64,000 nt of DNA, taken from NCBI GenBank assembly GCA_963169105.1, contig OY720636.1:94284583-94348582 (forward strand), read 5' to 3'. This DNA is from Ceriagrion tenellum (lineage: Eukaryota; Arthropoda; Insecta; Odonata; Coenagrionidae). Numbering within the stretch: the stretch's first letter is position 1; each line of letters starts with the position of its first letter. Both the position numbers and the translations under genes were made by a program. The notes under the pieces were generated by a model that was not told where the DNA came from, ran no database searches, and saw nothing but the letters and a program-made list of their open reading frames with translations. Positions 58,301 through 64,000 of this stretch are shown here, in pieces.

Positions 58301-61300
58301 TGTTTTCCATTCCAATTGTTTTGAGATAGCAAGAGACGAAAGTAATTGACATTAGTGTCATTGAAGAACCTCTGGTATTTGATTTTTTTTGACAGTAAAA
58401 TGTTACTTTGTACTGCGAAAGTAGATGTTATGGCTAGGTGGTCTGACAGGGCAGTATCAAAAACAGTTATGTTTACTTTTTGTTCACAGTGGTTAGTGTA
58501 TACATTGTCTAATAACGTTTTTGAGCTCACAGTTATCCTGGTTGGAGTATTCACTAAAGGTTTCATATTATAACTGTAGAAGACTTGCAGAAGCTGTTTT
58601 TGATCATGGCCATCAATTAATAGATTACAATTCAAATCTCCAGTCAATATGATAGTTGGTCTTTTGGGGTGATCAATTAGTGAGTACAGCAGGTTATCAA
58701 GCTTCCCTATAAAGGACTTAAAACTACCCACTGGGGATCTATACAATATTAATATGATAAAAATCTGATTTTCGTACACATATTTTACAGCAGAGCACTC
58801 AAAAGTTTGTTCTTCATTTAGACTTTCCATATTGATAGGGACATGACTAAAAGATAACAGTTTTTTCACAAAAATGACAACACCTCCATGGATTCGATTT
58901 TTGCGACAGAAAACATCACCAATTACGTACCCAGGAATTGTTACATTAACAGTTTTCATCCAATGTTCACATATACAAATAAAATCTGGATTTTCTCTCA
59001 CCGCCAAAGCCTCTAGTTCATTCATCTTAGCACTTAAACTTTGTATATTATGGACTAATACCTTTAATTGACTCTGCTTTGAGTAACAATGTTGGAGATC
59101 ACTTGGTTCCGATTTTCTTTCCCGGTCTACCCTAGTGGGTTCGATAGGCGTAAACGCCGAAAAGAATAATTTCCAACGAGAACATTTTTCGGCCAGAGTT
59201 TAATGTAGTTCATGCTGCTTCAAAGTGGTAGAAGGCGGTTTTACACAAGAAACTTTTTTGCACTATCTGATGCACATATGGATTTGAATTGAAAATTACA
59301 CTGCATAAAGTGGTGAATTGCAAGAATGAATGCGCAAATACATAAATTACAAATGGGAAAATTGCCACTGCTCTGTGTCTGGGTTTTCAATTTTTGGGGC
59401 CCAAGTCTGTAACTTTGGGCACCTCAGATAGGAGAAAGAGTTCTCTCCTGTAGTTTTCTCCCTTCCCAAGTCTCAGACTAGGTAGAGAATACTCAGCCAC
59501 CCAAACTGGATGGAAAAAAATTCAGGATATGAAAAATTCTGAAGCCAAAGCTGATTATGAGCCAAATTTCTGTGACCTACTTATGAGAGCTAATGAAATT
59601 GTTTGAACCTTTTCACTCTGGCAGTAGCACTGAGGTCATTCTGCTTTGTTTACAAGTAATCTGAAGACAAATATTTACAATATGGCTTCATTACTGCAAC
59701 TGAAGACTCTGTTTGAGTCATTTAAATAATGGCAATTGTACTATCAAGTTTCCATCACTCTTTATCTCGATTTATATCTCTCCGATAGTGCACATCATTG
59801 AATCATCTTTGCAGAAAGACATATACTTCACACTTGCTGGGTAATATAGAACTAGCTGTGTATTGTTGAACATTCTTCAATTATGCATTTTAGGGACATC
59901 ATCTTGCATACCTACTTGGATTATTCGTTTGGATAAAATGGAGTGATTTACTTGCCGTCTTTAAGGATTTAATCAACGCCATCCATCTTTCATTTATCTT
60001 TTTGATGATTCTCTTTGCTTACTTGCATCTATAGATAGTGTTGTTGAAACTTGGGTGACAAAAATCCATGGAATGGAATTTTGTTAAGTCTTACATAACA
60101 CTGGACAAGCATCTCAAAGCTGGTATTGTCCCAGTCTAACTAGTTCTATGGTCAATAGTTGGTGCGAAGGCTTCCACAGTGCTTTGATGATATAAGTTGC
60201 TTTTTTTCACCACGTTGTTATTTTTAATGACGACAGTTTCGCCTGCATACCAGCAGGCATCTTCTGGTCGAAGTGATGAAGCCGGAGATTGGACGGCTTT
60301 ATATAGCCCTGGAGACCTTTCAACTTCAGATGCTAATTTTTTCCCTTTGTCGTGATTGGTCTGCTCATTTGAACAGTCTCTTCCAAGAGCTGTGGAGGTG
60401 ATATCCATCCTCCCAGTTGGAATTCAATGGGTGTTAAAAATCTCGATAGCCTCCCGAATAATTTTCGGGAAGTATCGAGATTCTCTGGCGATCATGGTGG
60501 CCTCCTCCAATTTGACGGAGTGTCCCGGTTCGGAATGGATGTGTTCTGCCACAGCAGAGAGGTGGACTTGGCATTAGAATTTCTAAACATTGGGCATAAG
60601 TTATCTGGAGTCTTCATAAACCTTAAAAATGCATTATACTCAGAGATAAATTGTATCATTATTACAACTTTTAAACAATTATTTCATCCATTCAATTGTT
60701 TGCTGTATCATATTCTAAGATTTACAGTAATTCAAATGTTATAATATTGACTTTTGTGTCTAATTGTTAGTTTATTTTCTCTTTTTTCTATTTTATTTTT
60801 GTTTGTCTCTTTCACTCTACCTGTTTGTTTTATTATTTATTGAGCTATAAGTAACTTCAACATTACAATCGTTTTGATGGTTCATTTATTATAATTTTGC
60901 ATTTTGTTCTTGTGGAGCATTTGCTTCATAGCCATAAAATTTTGTTCAATTCAATCAATCGTAGGATAAATTGAGAGCAATGCTTGAATGAGCTAACTTT
61001 CATTCATATTAACTCCTGTGACTGGTGTAAATTTGTTATGGAAATTTGGAAGGATGCTTTTTTATGTTTCACTCCTCTTATCTTATTACAAAACTTTCAG
61101 ATCAACTGTGTGGTCATGCGGAACTTCAATGAGGATGAGCTGATTGATTTTGTCAGACTCACTGAGTCTAAACCAAATTTGGAAGTGCGTTTCATTGAAT
61201 TCATGCCCTTTGGAGGGAATGATTGGGGGAGAGGACAAAAATTGGTGCCATTCTCAGAAATGCTGAACATTTTAAAAACAGAATGGCCTGAAATCACTCG

Positions 61301-62285
61301 TGTTCCTGGTGGGAAGAATGACACAGCCAAGGTGAGACTCAGATTAATGTTTTCATTACTGTACCAATCAGATATGAACAGAAGCTTATTAAATAATTTT
61401 GGTAACTTTTTAATTTCATGATCCTACCTGAATTTTGCCCGAGTGAAAATTTGGAAGTTATCTAGATTTTAGATGAGGAAGAAGTGTTCAAAATGCTGCC
61501 GTCAATTTGTTACTCATTGTGTATTTTAAGTATTACATATTCCCGTTGTGTTTTGAAAGCATGTATTTATCAATAAAATAGAATGTGACCAGTCTCTTAG
61601 GTCTAGATTCTGACATAAGGCTGGTTAAAAATCAAATGAATGAAAAAACATAAACTTACAATATAATATAATGCAGTGTGAAAAAGCATGATGAAAAACG
61701 AAGAATATAATGTTTACCAAATTGTATTGCTGAAAATTACAATCAACTAAAGTATTCTGCCATAAAAAATGGATATTTTAGGTATGTTCTTACTTAATTT
61801 TAAGTGTGCTTCATTTTTTTATTGATTTGAAGTTATTAGGTAGTTATTTAAATATTTGGGTTATAATTGGTCTGAGGCTTTTTCAGTGAGTGAAAATGTT
61901 TCTTCCTCTATGTATATTTTTATTCACAATGGATATCTTGGTCAATTGATGCATATATAATTAATTTAAGAATTGGGCCTACTTCTAGAGGGCGTTTTAC
62001 ATTAGGCACTTTTTTTTGTCTCTTGTATTTGTAGATGTGCATTGAAAATTGCATTGTATAAAGTTGTGAACAACTGGAATGCTTAATGCTGGAATGCTAG
62101 GGGTTTTGTTTCAGAATCAATTTTCAATATATTTTTCAGATTTACCATGTGCCAGGTTTTTCTGGGAAAGTTGGATTCATTACTTCCATGACCGAAAATT
62201 TTTGTGGTGGGTGCAACCGTCTCAGAATTACTGCTGATGGGAATCTAAAGGTGTGCTTGCTTGGGAGTGCTGAGGTTTCTTTGAG
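52230..62285 (+). CDS. Mocs1: Mocs1 gene, MOCS1A part (exons 1-6; 3' end beyond the window)
   Basis: This is GTP 3',8-cyclase (MoaA type), the radical S-adenosylmethionine enzyme that converts GTP to (8S)-3',8-cyclo-7,8-dihydroguanosine 5'-triphosphate in the first step of molybdenum cofactor synthesis. In animals it acts in mitochondria. Six exons joined in frame give 346 residues. Residues 1-33 are a basic, serine-rich, acid-free leader, as expected for mitochondrial import. Cys74, Cys78 and Cys81 form the radical-SAM cluster motif (ERCNLRCQYCMP). GGEP is at 120-123, TTNG at 148-151 and NISLDSL at 170-176. Cys320, Cys323 and Cys337 form the C-terminal CX2CX13C cluster. Introns are 77, 82, 86, 7963 and 808 bp. 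Residues 187-201 are a Ser/Thr/Gly-rich insertion relative to human MOCS1. About 40 residues of MOCS1A and any MOCS1B part are missing at the right edge. Confidence 0.96.
52406..52538 (+). CDS. Mocs1: Mocs1 exon 2 (radical-SAM entry)
   Basis: The acceptor is CTCTACAG before 52406 and the donor is GTAAGT at 52539. It encodes the stretch DTFGRVHTYLRISLTERCNL, which leads into the iron-sulfur motif. It ends one base into the codon for Cys78 (phase 1), so the cluster motif is split by an 82-bp intron. Confidence 0.95.
52621..52788 (+). CDS. Mocs1: Mocs1 exon 3 (cluster motif end, GGEP)
   Basis: The acceptor is TTTCATAG ending at 52620 and the donor is GTGAGT at 52789. The first two bases complete Cys78. 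Then come QYCMPREGV, a helix, and IRLTGGEPTIRKDLVDIV, the glycine-rich SAM-binding element. It ends in phase 1. Confidence 0.95.
52875..53137 (+). CDS. Mocs1: Mocs1 exon 4 (barrel middle with Ser/Gly/Thr insertion)
   Basis: The acceptor is TTCAAACAG and the donor is GTATTG at 53138; phase 0 at the end. It encodes KVLMTTNGLALTRMLPELYH, then NISLDSLRPERYARVTR, then a low-complexity insertion at residues 187-201 (TGTSTGSNGTTGSAI). It then returns to family sequence with WSRVMSGI and EYGFNPVK. Human MOCS1 has only about three residues in place of the insertion. Confidence 0.94.
54061..55060. mobile_element. 1-kb composite with 35-bp inverted ends enclosing a LINE fragment
   Basis: ATGAATGA then AAAACACCTGGTTATGATTC at 54061-54095 is repeated inverted at 55026-55060 with one or two mismatches. 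Just inside the left end, the minus strand has CTGATGA, T, a weak stem, then AAAAC (54119-54144), a decayed hammerhead-like core. The centre contains a purine-rich run and an antisense LINE fragment. It may be two foldback arms separated by an insertion. Confidence 0.6.
54500..54970 (-). pseudogene. LINE reverse transcriptase C-terminal fragment
   Basis: The minus-strand frames include KMWIWRRMFNIS-type sequence followed by VLTRVGEDRGLIKTI, KTRKQNWLGHILRRDCSMKE and YAGMKRTAQEG. This is the familiar post-RT segment of RTE-like and related LINEs (xxWxGHILRxD ... WR). Several stops and frame changes break it. Confidence 0.7.
55330..55460. repeat. Inverted pair of tRNA-derived SINE copies in Mocs1 intron 4
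   Basis: A plus-strand copy at 55390-55453 has GAGCGAGCACTCGGTGCAAT and the B-box GGTTTGAATCC. A minus-strand B-box end at about 55338-55365 (GATCTAGTTTCAAGTCCCAG) faces it. This is the same arrangement as at 11.9-12.2 kb. Confidence 0.55.
56102..59222 (-). mobile_element. Jockey/CR1-group non-LTR retrotransposon, near-intact second ORF
   Basis: The element reads right to left. Its 3' end is a short array of AATAG units (RC TATTC) at about 56102-56125, directly after GGGCAAATAAATCTATTC on the minus strand. That is a common tail style in arthropod LINEs. The coding frame fills almost the whole element. No ORF1 precedes it, so this copy is 5'-truncated or its family lacks ORF1. The 5' boundary is placed near 59222 because the sequence just beyond matches another copy of a repeat at 61986-62090. 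Target-site duplications could not be defined. Confidence 0.85.
56224..59214 (-). CDS. LINE endonuclease-reverse transcriptase polyprotein
   Basis: An uninterrupted frame of 996 codons when started at the ATG at 59212-59214; a second possible start at 59025 gives 933. It is open upstream to a TAG at 59263-59265. The N-terminal third is an APE-type endonuclease: HNIQSLSAK, PDFICICEHW, LTGDLNCNLL and ALSDHLAI. The central reverse transcriptase shows NYRPISIIPHFGKIFE, YFDLSKAFDVI, VPQGSVLGPILFLIFINDLP and the catalytic FADD at 57040-57051. The C-terminal part contains CNESYRAHCKPLFGKL and YKTRSCDDVH, as in Jockey/CR1-type elements. No RNase H domain is seen. An intact frame implies a recent insertion that may still be active or was until lately. 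Confidence 0.95.
59232..59335 (+). repeat. Interspersed repeat abutting the LINE 5' end (copy 1)
   Basis: GGCGGTTTTACACAAGAAAC through GAAAATTACACTGCATAAAG resembles 61986-62090. It defines where the LINE stops. Confidence 0.5.
60130..60584 (-). mobile_element. Penelope-like element fragment (GIY-YIG endonuclease end and tail)
   Basis: The minus strand starts near 60580 and reads HLSAVAEHIHSEPGHSVKLE, then ATMIARESRYFPKIIREAIE. These are the hallmark blocks of the C-terminal endonuclease region of Penelope-like elements. A TGA at 60424-60426 interrupts the frame; after it the frame continues at MDITSTALG to about 60136. The tail contains a perfect six-base-pair stem-loop ending in GAAAC (60236-60266) that resembles a hammerhead core. 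The reverse transcriptase part is absent, so the copy is truncated at its 5' end. It lies antisense in Mocs1 intron 4. Confidence 0.8.
60136..60584 (-). pseudogene. Broken C-terminal endonuclease frame of a Penelope-like element
   Basis: Two in-frame pieces are separated by a single TGA at 60424-60426. The upstream piece has the conserved SAVAEH and FPKIIREAIEIFNTH blocks. The downstream piece of 90 codons reads through the hammerhead-like hairpin and ends in TIDHRTS. The frame on the plus strand over the same bases is a shadow. Confidence 0.7.
61101..61331 (+). CDS. Mocs1: Mocs1 exon 5
   Basis: The acceptor is AACTTTCAG and the donor is GTGAGA at 61332; both ends are phase 0 and there are 77 codons. 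It opens with INCVVMRNFNEDELIDF, directly continuing the NPVK end of exon 4, and contains EVRFIEFMPF, which matches the VRFIEYMPF block of human MOCS1. The pairing with exon 4 across an 8-kb intron rests on this family order. Confidence 0.95.
61986..62090 (+). repeat. Interspersed repeat in Mocs1 intron 5 (copy 2)
   Basis: GAGGGCGTTTTACATTAGGC through GAAAATTGCATTGTATAAAG is about 75% like 59232-59335 in the same orientation. It lies 50 bp before exon 6. Confidence 0.5.
62140..62285 (+). CDS. Mocs1: Mocs1 exon 6 (C-terminal iron-sulfur cluster)
   Basis: The acceptor is ATTTTTCAG and the donor is GTATAT at 62286; it ends two bases into an Arg codon. It encodes GFSGKVGFITSM, then CGGCNRLRITADGNLKVC with the three cysteines that bind the GTP-side cluster, then AEVSL. 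The next exon, expected to start DHLR or similar, was not found before 64000. Confidence 0.95.
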
Positions 62286-62289
62286 GTAT

Positions 62290-64000
62290 ATATACTATGG
62301 TTAGCTCTGTATTGATTGAAAAACCTTACATTGTTTATGAAATTTAAAATAACCTTAGAAAATAATGGATTGTACATATTATCAAAGTTCAGGATTTTAC
62401 CATCAGGAAATTGATGTAAATTATTTCTGCTGAAAGAAAGGTTTTCATGGAAAAAGTTCTTAATTGGTATGGTGGCTGAAGCCCTGGCTTTTCATCCTGG
62501 GGGTATGGATTCAGGTCCCAGCTGTGACAGAGATTATTCCATATAATCCCGATCACTTCTGGTGGGCTTTGTTTAACTTAAGTTTAATACTGTTTCTGGT
62601 AGGTGGACATGAAACTTAGGACTCCTTGGAAGATGAGTGTATTCCTATTCTGAGATTTTCTCCATATTTATTTCACACCCCTAATGATCCTTTCCTTATC
62701 ATTCTGACCACCTTTTCATAATGGGATAAATGATACCAGTTGTCAATCACCTAGTCATGTAACCAACCAACCATTGTAATGTGAGGAAAATATTTAGCAT
62801 GAGGTCTTCACTGTATTAATAGAACTACAATAACTTCTTTGTGATAAAAAATTATTGAGATGATTGCAAATTCATAAAAATCTTGTTGAGTATATGAGCT
62901 AAGTTGTTTGAATTTTTCTGCTGACCCTGGTTGATAATCAAAAGAGTATGAACAATGCAGTTGTGTTGCAGGTTAGATAACACCCTTTCCAAGTTGCTGT
63001 TTTGCTCTAAAGACATTGTCATGAGGAATTAGTAGTACGTATGATTATAACAATCATTTCTCAAATTCTTAAGCACATGGACCATTTACAGGTATTAGTA
63101 AAATTAGCATATAAATGTCAGTATTTCTCCACATGTTTGGGTCATTTACCTTGGAATTTCTTAGTGTTTATCTTTCTTCATGCTTAAAAATATCCCGAAA
63201 CTCTTTACACTTGATTATAAATCAAAACTGGGAGTCTTATATTCGTAAATATAGAGCAATAAGTGATGACATGGCCACACAATCTCTTTAATCAATGCAT
63301 TACTGCCACTCATACCAGCAACGTTATCCCTGAATTGTGAAAATGCTTCTACTGGCTTGCTTTAGTGCTTCAAATCTATACATGTGATTAGGCAATTAGA
63401 CATACAGGAGGATGACCTGTCAGCTGATATGAAGCAGCTGAACAATTTCAAGTATTTTGTAAAAGTTTGCTTGATAAGAAGGGTTTCAATGGCAGCAATG
63501 TCTAGATTGCCGACAAAACTGACATGTGGTGGTAGAAAATTCCGAGAAAATCCTTGGTTTCCAAGAATGAAATGTCAGCACCTGGTTTTAAGGCAAGCAA
63601 ACCCTGCATAAATGCTATGGTGTGCAGTAATATTACAGGGACGAGTAGGTATGTAATAATTGTAGTCTAATCATAGGGAAGTCTAAAATCCACTAAGCTT
63701 TGAGGAAATAAAAAGTTTGCCACTCACATAAAAATACCTTAGTTTCATGGAAGGATACAAACATTCTTATCAAATAGTATTACACTGTATTCATCCCAGA
63801 TGTATTGTAATGCTGTTCAGTTGCTTTATTTTAAACATTTAGAAGATATAGCTGCAAGATAACAGGTTTTAGGACTGAAGCAAAAAACATTTTAGATATG
63901 TTCTCCTTAGTTAAAAAAATGTGTGAAAATGAATGTGTAAAAAAAATAGATGTTTGAAAATATATGTTTGTATAGTTTTGTGATTGGTAGCCTGATTTTT
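62290..64000. other. Mocs1 intron 6, to window end
   Basis: No exon continuing the Arg codon split at 62285 was found. A 75-codon frame at 63384-63611 has no recognised domain. Confidence 0.5.
62465..62540 (+). repeat. tRNA-like SINE head after Mocs1 exon 6
   Basis: TGGTGGCTGAAGCCCTGGCT is followed, about 35 bases later, by GGATTCAGGTCCC, a B-box variant. A flanking body could not be delimited. It is intronic in Mocs1. Confidence 0.4.

Larger units (their letters stand above)
53138..61100 (+). other. Mocs1 intron 4 (8.0 kb, hosts retroelements)
   Basis: The intron runs from the GTATTG donor to the TTTCAG acceptor. It contains an inverted-repeat composite at 54.06-55.06 kb, a SINE pair at 55.3-55.5 kb, an antisense LINE at 56.1-59.2 kb and an antisense Penelope-like fragment at 60.1-60.6 kb. 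All the coding retroelements are opposite in strand to the host gene, the orientation that does not place their poly(A) signals in the host transcript. Confidence 0.85.

Noticed and set aside
58346..59071. Plus-strand frames opposite the LINE
   Set aside because: They are shadows of the 996-codon minus-strand frame.
62955..63000. Splice acceptor GTTGCAG as Mocs1 exon 7
   Set aside because: The following codons (in the phase needed) do not resemble the DHLR continuation of MOCS1A.
63384..63611. 75-codon frame near the right edge as the next Mocs1 exon
   Set aside because: It lacks the expected sequence after EVSLR and does not start with the required phase.

Overview
The window looks like arthropod, most probably insect, nuclear DNA. 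It is intron-rich and AT-rich, and it is crowded with LINE, Penelope-like, tRNA-derived SINE and inverted-repeat elements. No bacterial operon logic is present, and almost all short open frames are chance or transposon-derived. Only two host genes can be supported, both on the + strand and both cut by the window edges. I cannot name the species; a hemimetabolous insect with a large genome would fit.

Host gene 1 is a globin resembling globin X. An internal exon at 11518-11638 carries the E and F helices with the proximal histidine. The terminal exon at 30955-31263 carries helices G and H plus a basic C-terminal tail. A 19.3-kb intron separates them at the classical G7.0 position, phase 0. The first exons lie upstream or were not recognised. 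A GC-rich minisatellite of about 80-88 bp per unit follows the stop codon.

Host gene 2 is Mocs1 (MOCS1A part), the radical-SAM enzyme of molybdenum cofactor step 1. Six exons from 52230 to 62285 give 346 residues with clean splice phases. The CX3CX2C cluster, GGEP motif and C-terminal CX2CX13C cluster are intact. Intron 4 (8 kb) holds an antisense non-LTR retrotransposon with a 996-codon frame and a Penelope-like element fragment. The rest of the gene runs past the right edge.

Repeat layout: 1-11.5 kb has LINE tails, a foldback at 5.05-5.24 kb, a SINE, and a long hairpin at 7.27-7.47 kb. The 19-kb globin intron holds an inverted tRNA-SINE pair (11.9-12.2 kb), a mosaic duplication (12.9-15.0 kb), LINE fragments (15.7, 16.3-17.2, 19.5, 23.1-23.7 kb) and a nested stack of inverted-repeat elements at 26.8-29.8 kb with a piggyBac-type MITE in its core. 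From 32 to 52 kb there are LINE fragments, a pogo/Tigger-like MITE, a 144-bp tandem duplication, three foldbacks and hairpins.

The most interesting signals are two. First, a hammerhead-ribozyme-like core (CTGANGA, one extra pyrimidine, a stem-loop, GAAAC) recurs at about eight loci: five foldbacks, an unpaired repeat, a composite element arm and the tail of the Penelope-like fragment. Second, the nested stack contains two elements with nearly the same 14-base ends but entirely different sub-terminal repeat words, one inserted inside the other.
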